Shown here: positions 1 to 10,582 of the stretch, in pieces | Layout of the letters: each line of letters begins with the position of its first letter | Numbering within the stretch: position 1 is the stretch's first letter | Source of the DNA: Girardinichthys multiradiatus | Taxonomy: Eukaryota; Chordata; Actinopteri; Cyprinodontiformes; Goodeidae | NCBI RefSeq assembly: GCF_021462225.1 | Contig: NC_061818.1 | Span: 15,277,403-15,341,402 of the forward strand | Length of the DNA: 64,000 nt | Direction of reading: 5' to 3' | Translations under genes and position numbers: made by a program | The notes under the pieces: model-generated | Database searches by the model: none | What the model was told of the DNA's origin: nothing | Seen by the model: the letters and a program-made list of their open reading frames with translations, nothing else

Positions 1-129
1 GTTCTTCTCATTTCTCCAATTTTCCTTTGTATTTTATAAAACCAGCATCCTTTCCTTTCTTCCTCCCATAACTTTTGCCACCTCTCTTCCATTTTTTGTT
101 TTATTATACCCTTTACTTCTTTTACACTA

Positions 130-530
130 CACCTAGCATTAATGTCAGCCATTATCCGATTGGCGTCTTCTTAGCCATACTATCTGCCATTTCATTCCCC
201 TTAACCCTGGAACCCAAATAAAATGAACTGTAAGCTCCATCATAATGATTCTATAAATTGTTTGTTGTATTTCCAATAATATATCTTATCAACTATTTGA
301 TTGACTATGTTACAAACTGGCCAGTGATGAACTAGAGTCTGAACAAATGATTCATTTTAATGGTGTAACCTCTTCCACCCACTGAACTGCTAGAAGTAAA
401 GCAAACATTTCTCCTGTATAAACCGATACTCCATCACTTACCCTTTTTCCTACTTTAATATTAAATTGTGGTACAATAAAAGCTATTCCTATCCTATTTG
501 CAGTATTTTTGATGTATCAGTATATATATG
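130..530 (-). pseudogene. RNase H domain of the I-clade LINE
   Basis: Minus-strand translation in shifting frames gives the RNase H landmarks in order: 'IYTDTSK' (first Asp) near 505-530, 'VSVYTGEMFALLLAVQWVEE' (catalytic Glu) near 375-435, and, after a one-base frame change, 'GNEMADSMAKK' (last Asp) near 165-200, preceded by 'FIWVP'. The domain lies about 120 bases downstream of the RT end, in the same orientation. It would remove the RNA strand during target-primed insertion. Frameshifts and an intervening stop show that it is no longer functional. The order and spacing of motifs make the identification firm. Confidence 0.75.
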
Positions 531-652
531 TACATAATTATAACACTGGTTTATGTATTCTTGTACAATATATTTATTCATAATAAAAACATTATGTTTG
601 TTCTTCTTTTTATTTTATTTTAGTTTTTTCCACAGAAAACTTAAAACCTCAT

Positions 653-1621
653 TTATAAGACAACTGAAATCGCCCCCTGCAGCTTCTTCACAATAAATTT
701 TAAATTCATTCTCCTTTTCCACATTGCTCCATCATCAGCAAAAAGTGAAAATCCCATTCCACCCCCTGCTTCCTTAAACACATCATTAATTATAACAGAA
801 AATAATACCGGGCTTACTCTGCTTCCCTTTGGTGTCCCATTTTCTATATTCAATCTCTCAGAATACTCCTTCCCTATCCTCACTTGTATTTGTCTTCCTT
901 CTAAAAAATTCTCAATCCATCTAAACATACGACCATTTATTCCCATTCTTCTAATTTTTATTAATAACCCTTTCCTCCACATCATATCAGATGCTCTTTC
1001 AATATAAAAAAATACCGCCACAACACTCTCTTTATTCACTTGAGCCTTTCTAATATTATTCTCTAGACATAATACTGGATCCATTGTGTTTCTCCTTCTC
1101 CTGAACCCACTCTGATACATTAATATAAGACCTTTATTTTCCATATAATATAACAATCTTTCAGACCTGTCCAGGGTCTACCCCGCCGCTCGCCCATAGA
1201 CTGCTGGAGATAGGCACCAACTTCCCCGCGACCCACTATGGAATAAGCTGTAGAAAATGACTGACTGACTGACTGATAACAATCTTTCGTTTATCATTCT
1301 CTCCATTATTTTATATATGTTTGATGTTAAAGCTACAGGTCGGTAATTTTCTGGTTTTGTCTCATCTTTCCCTGGTTTTCAAATTAGTATAATCACTGCT
1401 TCTTTCCATCTTTTTGGCAATTCTCCATCCTCCCATAATCGATTATACAATTCTAATAAAACATCTAAAATATTTTTAGATGTTTCACTTAAATGACTTA
1501 TGACATAACAAACCTGATCTTGTCCTGGAGCTGATAATTTATATTTTTTAAGTGCCCTATTCAGCTCTCTTATTGTAAACAACATATTTACTGAATCATT
1601 TGAATCTTCCGTTTGCTCCAA
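653..1621 (-). pseudogene. Reverse transcriptase domain of I-clade LINE, broken
   Basis: Two open pieces (1621-1379 and 1156-653, minus strand) cover RT fingers and palm. The first contains 'SAPGQDQVCY', the usual start of the RT core. The second contains 'YQSGFRRRRNT', the substrate-binding motif 'NGTPKGSRVSPVLFS', and the catalytic box 'FADD' at about 741-752. In motif A the sequence reads 'FFYIERASDMMW'; RTs normally have Asp where this Tyr lies, so one catalytic metal ligand is lost. Between the pieces are a stop near 1379 and the 113-bp insertion. This is a dead copy. Confidence 0.8.
1163..1275 (+). mobile_element. Short L2/Maui-like LINE 3' tail nested in the I-clade LINE
   Basis: This 113-bp insert begins 'AGACCTGTCCAGGGTCTACC', contains 'GATAGGCACCAACTTCCCCG', and ends in (ACTG)n. 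The text resembles the 3' end seen on many teleost L2-type (Maui-like) LINE copies, which stop in short tandem tetramers. It is flanked by perfect 13-bp direct repeats, ATAACAATCTTTC, at 1150-1162 and 1276-1288. Beyond them the host LINE resumes exactly. This is a clean target-site duplication from target-primed insertion of a severely 5'-truncated LINE. Family name is from memory; the insertion structure is seen directly. Confidence 0.8.
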
Positions 1622-1850
1622 TAACTCCTTATTCTCTAAAATTGTCTTTTCTCGTCCTTTTTTCTCTTCTTCACTAATATTTTCAGAACTATGAATTTTT
1701 TAAAAATGCCTTTACCAACATTTCCACCTTTTCTTTATCTTTCACTGCTGATATTTCCCCATTATTTAGTATTGGATATCCACTCACTCTTTTAATCTCA
1801 TTCATCCTTTTAATAATTGCCCATTCCTTAGAAATGTCTGTCTCCCTCCC

Positions 1851-2065
1851 CACCCAAAAAAGTTGTTATAGTGTACATTATTTGAAAGGATGTTTCTTTC
1901 CAGTTGTATTGTCAAAATAACAATAATAATATTGACTAACAATAATTCAGAAATCAGTCCTTACCATTGGGCTGTGCTCTCAAGCAAGAACTCATCACAT
2001 TGTCTGCAATGAGTTTAGACCTTTATATGCAACTAGGCTGGTAAAAAAAAAGAAGTAGCTTATCA
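1851..2065. other. Unassigned AT-rich interval
   Basis: No open frame, repeat or motif that I recognise lies here. It separates the broken end of the I-clade LINE from the L2 3' UTR fragments. Confidence 0.4.
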
Positions 2066-2995
2066 TGTTTCAATTCAATTTAATTTAATTCAGTTTTACT
2101 TATATAGCGCCAATTCGCAACACATTTTAGAATGGGCTATGTGTAGGGGTACTAAGTAAAATAATAAACTGATAAAGTTTGTCCAACTAGAGCTCACTGG
2201 TGGCCATTGTTATACTAAAAAGCACAAGGATTAGGATACCTCTCTGGGTCAGACTGATTATAACCATTGGAAAAGAGAAGGGGTCACACAAGTAGCAGAA
2301 ATGGAGGGTGTGTTTGCACCTCAACCATAACTGAGCCGGTTTAGGCTAAACCTGACTCCCCCTTACTCCATCCAACAGGGAGGGAGGAAGGCAGAGGCAA
2401 AAAATAAATGGCGAGTTTTGCATCCTGTTGCATTGTGTGAAAGCTGGGTAACTTTAATGGGCTAAATCAATTTAGTGGAATCATATAGATTTCAAGTCAG
2501 GTTCATATATTCTAATTAATCCTAACCATTGAACAGTGCAGTCAGATTCAGTTATTTATTCAAATTGGATAAAAAGTTTTTTCTATCTAAGGAAACCCAG
2601 CAGATAGCATTGATTTAGACACTTGTAGCATTCACTCCTCCTGGATGAGCATGTAGAGACAGTGGACAGTCACTGGCATTGACTTTGCAGCAATCCCTCA
2701 TACTGAGCATGCATGTAGCGACAGTGGAGAGGAAAAACTCCCTTTTAACAGGAAGAAACCTCCAGCAGAACCAGGCTCAGTGTGAGCGGCCATCTGCCAC
2801 GAACGACTGGGGGTTTGAGAGAACAGAGCAGAGACACAAAAAGAACAAAGAAGCACTGATCCAGGAGTACTTTCTATGGGAAGGAAAAGTAAATATTAAT
2901 GGATGTAGCTCCTTTAGTGGTTTCATCTAGGAAGAAAAAACAGATAAATTCTGAGCCAGTTTTCAAGTCTAGAGTCTGAGAGAGAGAACATACAG
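2066..2995 (-). mobile_element. Two L2-clade LINE 3' UTR fragments, joined out of order
   Basis: On the minus strand, 2995 to about 2520 matches the 3' UTR segment at about 8380-8870 of the L2 LINE in this window, including the stretch 2679-2930 that mirrors 8450-8701 almost exactly. From about 2400 to 2200 it matches a more upstream 3' UTR part (7820-7970). It then ends in a tail (2066-2130) with the same 'GCGCTATATAA'-type text and AATTC-rich repeats as 8910-8960. The order therefore differs from the full element, so this is either two truncated insertions or one rearranged copy. It contains no coding sequence; the small open frame at 2679 is UTR. Confidence 0.75.
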
Positions 2996-4079
2996 TTAGA
3001 AGCTGAAATAACGTTGAAATGCGTTGAATGGAGGAATGGAAGTTCTTTACATGATAAAAACACTACATTGTAGTAACATGAAGAAGGAAAGAAAAAAAAA
3101 AGAAGAAGAATTCGACTACGGACTGAAGTAAATAAATGCACTTGATGTTTTTAGGCCCATATTTTCTGTTTTCTTAACATAAAATCAAGCTTTTCTCCCT
3201 GGGGAGGAGGCAACTCCTTAGAACTGTTCAGACCCATTATGCGTCTCGATATTGGTCAAATATTCTCTTAAAATTGGTCCATGTCTGGATAAAATAATGA
3301 TTATTTAAGTGTGACTGTTTCAAATAAAATGCTCTACAACAGCAGTATGTGCTGGTTTGAGTTATCAAGAATAGCTAAAGAACCTTTTATGTCTTGAAAA
3401 AACTAATTTGGTGCATTTTGATGTATTTTTGTATTAACACTTGCATTCATATGAAGACTTTCAAATGGTTGTATTCTCTATTTAATTATGATCTAATTAT
3501 CTGTTACATGCCCATTGTGAAACGTGTGAAGTTGGTTGTGTGTAGGTGTAGGAATGTACAGACCGTTTATCATCCTGCATCTTTTCATCACTCTGGTTCA
3601 CAAGCTGCACCTATAGTTCCTTGGAAATGCAGGCAGGCATGCTGGTTTTAAACAGTGAAACAGTATTGCTCAATGTCTAAAGACATGCAAAGCAAAGCTG
3701 CAGCTTTGAGAAGATAGCAAATTTAAATTTGAACAGAAAATGACATGTATAGGCTGTCCCAAAAGTCTACAAGTTTATGCTTTTCTATTTTGTTTAAGGC
3801 ATCATTCAGAGAGACTTGCAGCCATGAGAATTTGAGAGTTTTGGCTTTGCTGTTCTTGTAAGCATTTCATTCACTTGATCTTGGCCTGACAATTAACACT
3901 GGAGCAGTGTTGCCAAATGACAGCCTGGTTTTGACCTGACAATGAAGTTTCAAAACTGTCTTGCTTTTACGTTAGGGAGATGATTAAGTAGCATGAGAAT
4001 CAGATGAGACTAATCAATAAAAAGCATTGCTGCTGGTTGAAGACCTGAACAGAGGAGCTGGGAGAAAATGTTAAATGAA
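2996..4079. other. Unassigned interval upstream of the LAAO gene
   Basis: Mostly AT-rich sequence with no gene that I recognise. A piece near 3196-3230 ('CCTGGGGAGGAGG' then 'CCTTAGAACTG') resembles 25596-25640 and is probably a dispersed repeat. Promoter elements for the LAAO gene would be expected here, but I see none I can defend. Confidence 0.35.
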
Positions 4080-4185
4080 CAGAGAACGGAGCAGAGCGAT
4101 CCAAACAGGACACAAAATCAACCCCATGGCCGTCCCAGTCCCCAGACCTAAATCCTGTAGAAGACCTGAGGGAACGAGGCTTTGA
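4080..4185 (+). pseudogene. Tc1-like transposase remnant (DDE C-terminal motif)
   Basis: Codons from 4127 read 'WPSQSPDLNPVEDL', the signature of the third catalytic motif in Tc1/mariner transposases. The upstream sequence to about 4080 keeps traces of the same protein in another frame. No terminal inverted repeats or other transposase blocks are visible nearby, so this is a small relic. It lies about 160 bases before the LAAO start codon and was probably there before the CA microsatellite grew. Confidence 0.6.
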
Positions 4186-4265
4186 CTTAATCTTAATCTC
4201 CTCTTCATTTTAACATGGACACTAATACGTTCTGAGGAAAATGGTATGGCTTTAATACAATAAAC

Positions 4266-4275
4266 AACACACACA

Positions 4276-4345
<70 letters not shown>
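4266..4345. repeat. (CA)n microsatellite
   Basis: An almost pure CA dinucleotide run of about 80 bp, with one CATA interruption near 4280. It ends two bases before the presumed LAAO start codon at 4348. Its reverse complement gives a long Cys-Val open frame, which is an artefact. Confidence 0.98.
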
Positions 4346-4347
<2 letters not shown>

Positions 4348-4348
<1 letters not shown>

Positions 4349-4387
4349 TGGGATTCTGGGTTCTTGCTTTTGCAAATCTTCTGACCG
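4348..4387 (+). pseudogene. LAAO exon 1 (start codon and first part of leader)
   Basis: ATG at 4348 opens 'MGFWVLAFANLLT', then one base of a split codon before the donor GTAAGA at 4388. The split codon joins in frame (phase 1) with exon 2 at 10016, extending the hydrophobic leader. The phase match across 5.6 kb supports this start. No other upstream exon was seen. Confidence 0.7.
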
Positions 4388-4659
4388 GTAAGAACTTTGG
4401 AATTAGAAAGAAAAATGTTCTATGAAATAAAAAGTTATAGTAGTTGTTATAAACCTTTGTAATTTCATTAAATTAAATTAAACAACTTGAATTATGTAAA
4501 AAGTTACAATAAGCTACAGTAAATATGTACTAATCTTAAATGTTTTAGTACATTTGAAATAAATGTTACAAATATTATGGTCTAGCAATAAACCAGTTTA
4601 CCACATTTTCCAAACAGACAAAATGAAAAAATATTAGATAAAAAAACTTAATTTCAGGA

Positions 4660-7600
4660 CTACACTGTGGATGTTTCTGAGTAATTTTTTTATTAATCTA
4701 TTTATCCATCAGAAAGGAGACAAAAGTGAAAAAATGGATCAAATTGAAATAAAACAGCATTCTATTAAGACAGTGTCTCACCCACGGCCAAAATTGAATA
4801 GATTAAAAAAGAATCTAAAAGGAGGAAATCAGGAAAATCTAATAAAAATAAACACAACTCAGACCAAAAAGAAAAATAAAACAATTAAATGTGGCTTACT
4901 GAACATAAGATCTCTCTCTTCAAAGACATTGCTAGTTAGTGACCTGATTTGTGACAATCAGATTGATTTACTTTGCCTCACAGAAACCTGGCTGCAGCAA
5001 GAGGATTATGTTACTATAAATGAGTCAACTCCTATTAATTATTTAAATTTTCACATTCCTCGAACTACAGGGCGAGGAGTAGCAACCATCTTTCAGTCGG
5101 ATTTATTGATTAGCCCCAGACCAATCAATAGCTACAACTCTTTTGAATATTTAATCCTTAGTTTTCCTCATCCAAATTGCAAAGCACTAAAACCTCTTCT
5201 GTTTGTTGTTTTGTACCGTCCACCAGGCCCTTACTCTCAATTTTTAGATCAGTTTTCAGACCTTTTATCTGATTTAGTGTTAAATACAGATAAAGTTATT
5301 ATAGTGGGGGATTTTAACATTCATGTAGACGCTGAAAGTGATAGCCTAAATATAGCGTTTAATGCTATCTTAGACTCAATTGGCTTTGATCAAAATATTA
5401 ACAAACCTACCCACCTTTGTCTTCATTCTCTGGACCTTGTGCTAACATATGGCATTGAGTCTAAAGACATAACAATATTCTCACATAACCCTGTCCTGTC
5501 TGACCATTTCTTAATAACCTTTGAGTTTAATTTAACCGAGTACTCCACACCTGAAAGAAAATTTCATTATAGTAGATCATTATCAGGTGATGCTGTAACA
5601 ACCTTTAAAGAATCTGTTCCACTTTTAATTTCCTCATTATCACTGAAAAACACAGTGGAGGGCAATAATTCTGTTTCTGCCCCTTCACAAATTGATTCTT
5701 TTGTTCATAGTGTTTCTTCATCATTGCGTGATGCATTAGACAATGCAGCCCCCTTGAAAAAGAAGGTAATCATTAATAGGAGGCTAGCTCATTGGTTTAA
5801 TTCAGAGCTGTGTACTTTAAAGCACAATGTTAGAAAATTGGAGAGAAAATGGCGCTGTACACACATAGAGGATTCCTACTTAATCTGGAAAAATAGCCTA
5901 CTGTTGTACAAAAAGACACTTCGCCAAGCTAGAACAGCTTATTTCTCATCATTAATAGAAGAGAACAAGAATAATCCTAGGTTTCTCTTTAGTACAGTTG
6001 CTAAACTTACACAGAGTCATAGCTCTGTTGAGCCATCCATTCCCTTAGCTCTTAGCAGCCATGACTTTATGGGATTCTTCTTAAATAAAATTGATTCTAT
6101 TAAAAATAAAATCTTTGACATACTCCCAAAGATGATTACTTCATCCTCAGCAAGTGAGACAACATTGGAAGTAACTCTAGAACCTGATCTGTGTTCGGAC
6201 TGCTTTGATCCTGTGAAGCTTCCTGAGTTATCAGAAATATTAGCTTCATCTAAACATTCAACTTGTATGTTAGACCCAATCCCAACCAAATTATTTAAGG
6301 AAGTGTTCCCTCTGATTACCAGCCCCATTTTAGATATGATTAATCTATCTTTAGTAAATGGATATGTACCATAGGGTTTTAAGTTAGCTGTAATTAAACC
6401 TTTACTTAAGAAACCTTCGCTTGACCGAGATGACTTGAAAAATTACAGACCTATATCCAATCTTCCATTCTTATCTAAAATTCTTGAGAAAATTGTTGTT
6501 AATCAAATGTGTGAGCATTTATACAGCAATGACCTGTTTGAAGAGTTTCAGTCAGGTTTCAGAGCTCATCATAGCACTGAAACAGCTCTGCTGAAAGTCA
6601 CTAATGATATTCTTATGGCCACAGATAATGGACTTGTGTCTGTTCTGGTTCTGTTAGATCTCAGTGCTGCATTTGATACAGTCGATCACAAAATTCTCTT
6701 AGAAAGGCTGGAATATGCTGTAGGGATCAGGGGAACAGCGCTAGGCTGGTTTAAATCTTATCTGTCTGACAGATTCCAGTTTGTTCATGTAAATGATAAA
6801 TCATCTTTAAACTCCAGGGTTAATTGTGGAGTACCACATGGCTCAGTACTTGGGCCAATTCTCTTTACTATATATACGCTTCCAATAGGTCAAATTATTA
6901 GGCAGCATGGGATAAATTTTCACTGTTACGCTGATGATACTCAGCTTTACTTATCCATAAATCCTGATGAGCCCAACCAGTTAGATAGACTACAAGCATG
7001 TTTTGAAGATATAAAAACTTGGATGACGTTAAATGTTTTGCTTCTAAATTCAGACAAGACAGAAGTTGTCGTCTTTGGACCGGAGTCTTTAAAAAAGAAA
7101 CTGCTTAGTCAATCACTTAACCTGGATGGCATTAAATTGACCTCTGATAATAAAGTAAAAAACCTTGGTGTTATTTTTGACCAGGACATGTCATTTAAAT
7201 CCCATATTAAACAGGTTTCTAGGATTTCCTTCTTTCATCTCCGGAACATTGCCAAAATTAGAAATATCCTATCTAGGAGTGACGCTGAAAAACTAGTCCA
7301 TGCATTTGTTACTTCAAGGCTGGACTATTGTAATTCGTTACTATCAGGATGTCCACAAAATGCAGTTAAAAGCCTTCAGCTGATTCAAAATGCTGCAGCA
7401 AGAGTTCTGATGAAAATTAAAAAGAGAGATCTTATTTCTCCTATTTTAGCTTCCCTTCATTGGCTCCCTGTTAAGTCCAGAATAGAATTTAAAATTCTCC
7501 TCTTCACATATAAAGCCCTTAATGATCTAGCTCCATCATACATCAGAGATCTGATTGTTCCATATGTTCCTAACAGAGCACTTCGTTCTCAGACTGCAGG

Positions 7601-8960
7601 TTTACTGGTGGTTCCTAGAGTCTCTAGAAGTAGAATGGGAGGCAGATCTTTTAGTTATCAGGCTCCTCTCCTGTGGAACCAGCTCCCAGCTTTAGTCTGT
7701 GAGGCAGACACCCTGTCTACTTTTAAGGCTAGGCTTAAAACTTTCCTTTTTGATGAAGCTTATAGTTAGAGTGCCTTAGTTTATCCTGAGCTATCTTCCT
7801 TATTTTTTACCTCCGTCTTCTTCCCTCCCTGTTGGTTGGAGTAAGGGGGAGTCAGGTTTAGCCTAAACCGGCTCAGTTATGGTTGAGGTGCAAACACACC
7901 CTCCATTTCTGCTACCTGTATGACCCCTTCTCTTTTCCAATGGTTATAATCAGTCTGACAGAGAGAGGTATCCCAATCATTGTGGTGATGACCATCAGTG
8001 GGACCCTTTGTGAGGTGCCTTGAGACGACATTGTTGTAAATAAGTGCCGCTTAACTAAATAATCTGAACTGAAACTATCTGTGTAGTTATGCTGCTATAG
8101 GCTTAGGCTGCTGGAGGACATAATGACCACTTTCACCCTCTTCGCTACATTCTCACACTACTCTCCAATTTTGCATTGTTTGCTGTTATTCTTCCTAGAA
8201 GCTACACCTGGCCTGGCTCTGTGTCTGCCTGTAACACCTTTCTGGAGAGGGGAATCGTCCGAGCTTCTGCTGGCAACAACTTAATGCTCACCTTCTACCG
8301 ATGATCCACATAGCCCTGTCTTTTAGTGTTTAACCCTTTCTCTCTCCTAGACATGGAAATTGACTGAGCTTTTACTGTAACTAATTATATGTGCTCTCTT
8401 TCAGACTCTAACCTTGAAAACTGGCTCAGAGTTTATCTGTTCTTTCTTTCTAGGTGAAACGACTAAAGGAGCTACATCCATTAACATTTACTTTTCCTTC
8501 CCATAGAAAGTACTTCTGGATCAGTGCTTCTGTCTTCTTTTTGTGTCTCTGCTCTGTTCTCTCAAACCCCCAGTCGGCCGTGGCAGATGGCCGCTCACAC
8601 TGAGCCTGGTTCTGCTGGAGCTTTCTTCCTGTTAAAAGGGAGTTTTTCCTCTCCACTGTCGCTACATGCATGCTCAGTATGAGGGATTGCTGCAAAGTCA
8701 ACGCCAGTGACTGTCCACTGTCTCTACATGCTCATCCGGGAGGAGGGAATGCTGCAAGTCACTGACTGGAAGCAATCTGCTGGGTTTCCTTAGATAGAAA
8801 AACTTTTTATCCAATTTGAATAAAAAGCTAACTCTGACTGCACTGTTCAATTGTTAGGATTAATTGGAATGTATGCACCTGACTGTTGTGAAGTGCCTTG
8901 AGACAACATGTGTTGTGAATTGGCGCTATATAAATAAAACTGAATTGAATTGAATTGAAT
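4660..8960 (+). mobile_element. Nearly full-length L2-clade LINE in LAAO intron 1
   Basis: A plus-strand element with one long ORF (endonuclease plus reverse transcriptase), then a ~1.2-kb 3' UTR. The 3' UTR includes the block 8440-8760 that is widespread in teleost L2 copies and ends with 'GGCGCTATATAAATAAAAC' and (TGAAT)n at 8920-8960. The 5' boundary is uncertain; I place it just before the first in-frame ATG. The element lies between exons 1 and 2 of the LAAO pseudogene, in the sense direction. Parts of its 3' UTR occur in the opposite orientation at 2066-2995. Confidence 0.85.
4671..7769 (+). pseudogene. L2 LINE ORF2: AP endonuclease plus reverse transcriptase, one nonsense codon
   Basis: A single frame of about 1,030 codons runs from 4671 (or the ATG at 4734) to 7769, broken only by TAG at 6372-6374. 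Residues ~70-300 are an APE-type endonuclease with 'LLNIRSL', 'LTETWL', 'GDFNIH' and 'SDHFLI', the expected catalytic set. The RT starts at about 6435 ('YRPISNLPFLSKI') and keeps 'LLDLSAAFDTVDH', 'CGVPHGSVLGPILF' and 'CYADDTQLY'. No RNase H follows, as expected for the L2/CR1 group. The stop is compatible with a single C-to-T change. Apart from it every motif checked is intact, so this copy is fairly young and was nearly competent. I saw no separate ORF1. Confidence 0.9.
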
Positions 8961-9725
8961 GTGAGTATTCTCATTAATTCTTTTTTTAATTGTTTGACTA
9001 GCAGGACTGTTTTAGCTGCAGCAGAAATCAGAATTATTTTATTGTTTTTAAAGTAGGGTTGAGAACAAGCCAGGCTACTTCTATGCCTGATCTGAAGTCT
9101 GGATAAATGGGATTTAGTCAGAAAAAAGATTATTGGGAAAAACCTGAGAAAGAAAACATGCAGCTGGAGATTAGCAAAGCTAAACTGGTTTACATTTCTT
9201 TTGGTAGAGCCAAAATGGACAAGATTAGAAATGAGAAACTAAATAAAAATAACAATGATAACATTAATGCAAGATGCTACTTGCTGTTCCAAAGTCGGTC
9301 TTCTCCAACATAAATGTCTTAATCCTAGCTGTATATAAAAGGATTACACAAGACACTGTAGATTTTGCTAGTCATAATTGTTTTGGCTTGAGAATTGAAG
9401 CCCACGTGCTGTCATCTGTATTTACTTCCCTAAAACAATGTACTGAATGTTATTCCAAGTCTTCATCTGTGCAATCAGGTCACTTCAGTGTCATAGACTG
9501 TTCACTCTGGAGTCTGATGGTATTTAAAACTACTATGTGAACAACCATGCAACAGAAATTAGATCTGAGCAAAAAACTGTAATAGAGCATTTAGAGCTGT
9601 AGTGTGAATGTAGCCTTGGGGAACAAGTTTCGTTGATTCTATTATATTCAGTTCTGAATTAATATTAATTTTCTGAATTGGATTCATGGGAAAAAAACTG
9701 AGCAGTGATCAAAAGTTTGCTCTTT

Positions 9726-9772
9726 GATGGATGGATGGATGGATGGATGGATGGATGGATGGATGGATGGAT
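9726..9772. repeat. (GGAT)n microsatellite
   Basis: Eleven or so uninterrupted GGAT units in LAAO intron 1. Such tetramers often mark the end of a decayed LINE tail in fish, but I see no LINE text directly beside it. Confidence 0.95.
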
Positions 9773-10015
9773 AATATTGTCTCAGTTTGTATTGCATTTG
9801 TTTCAAGATAATATTTGCAATATTTGTCATTTGTGTATGTCGTAATTTCAATAAGAATAAATAATAAGTTACATTTCAGGCCTCATCTTCTTTTTATACG
9901 ATTTCTAACTTACCCAACCAGGTTACATTGTAATCGGCCTTCTGTCTGTTAACCATACCCACATGCTTTAAACAATAACTCAGCCTGTGATGTCTTTTGG
10001 TCTTTGTACCTCCAG

Positions 10016-10239
10016 TTACCTTTGGCCTATTTCTGCTGCTGCTGACTCTGCAGCAAAGCCACTCTTCCTCTTCACTCAGCCTAAAGAAAACTTTGGAGGA
10101 ATGTTTAAACGACACAGACTACAATGAACTGATGGAGATAGCAGAAAATGGCCTCCCAAAGATAACCACACCTTATCGTGTTGTTATTGTTGGGGCTGGA
10201 TTCACTGCTGCCAAGCTGCTGCAAGAAGCTGGACATGAG
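10016..10239 (+). pseudogene. LAAO exon 2 (leader end and FAD-binding strand)
   Basis: Acceptor 'TTTGTACCTCCAG' precedes 10016 and a GTAGAT donor follows 10239. The 224 bases start in phase 1 and end in phase 0. They encode a leucine-rich leader segment, a mature N-terminus with '[19 protein letters not shown]', then '[20 protein letters not shown]'. FAD-dependent amine oxidases have GxGxxG at this loop, typically with several more residues between the second glycine and TAAKLL. Here the third glycine is missing, consistent with an in-frame loss of about nine bases. Confidence 0.85.
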
Positions 10240-10328
10240 GTAGATGCAAAAGAGTAACATATTAACTCATGAATTTTCCACTGATCTGTTTAAGATGCAT
10301 TTTTAAATTTTTGTTATGTCTAAATAAG

Positions 10329-10439
10329 GTAACCATATTGGAGGCAAGTGAGCGAGTAGGACAGGTGTTGACCCATAGGAATGAAACAGAGGGCTGGTAT
10401 GTTGAATTAGGGGCCATGAGGCTTCTATCTTTTCATCAG
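10329..10439 (+). pseudogene. LAAO exon 3
   Basis: 111 bases in phase 0 at both ends, with acceptor AAATAAG and a consensus GTAAGT donor. It encodes '[19 protein letters not shown]' followed by '[16 protein letters not shown]'. The family normally has a double-glycine-arginine step after 'ERV'; here one residue is missing, an in-frame three-base loss in a conserved FAD-contact motif. Confidence 0.85.
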
Positions 10440-10582
10440 TAAGTAGAAATGCTTTCAAATATATTATTTTTTGTGTCTGACAGTCTGAAAACCTGTTGAT
10501 TCTTTAGTTCAAAGCACATTATAGAACTCAAAATTTCGATTAATTTAGAGCCTAGGGTCACCATGTAAAAACCTCCTTACAG

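Larger units (their letters stand above)
1..1850 (-). mobile_element. I-clade non-LTR retrotransposon (LINE), 3' half of ORF2
   Basis: Read on the minus strand this stretch encodes the end of a LINE ORF2: a reverse transcriptase followed by an RNase H domain and a further basic C-terminal tail that runs off the window at base 1. An RNase H domain after the RT is a hallmark of I-clade LINEs (I, Nimb and relatives). The copy is decayed by frameshifts, stops and a nested insertion at 1163-1275. The same family recurs at 31745-33325 (endonuclease and start of RT) and 40271-41272 (ORF1). Clade assignment rests on domain order, so it is good but not certain. Confidence 0.8.

Noticed and set aside
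2679..2930. 83-codon frame repeated at 8450-8701 on the other strand
   Set aside because: It looks like a conserved small protein, but both copies are L2 3' UTR; the repeat is nucleic-acid level and the frames include no domain.
4071..4340. Open frame of alternating Cys and Val on the minus strand
   Set aside because: Direct translation of the CA microsatellite; not a gene.
6017..6328. 103-codon minus-strand frame
   Set aside because: Antisense shadow of the L2 LINE ORF.
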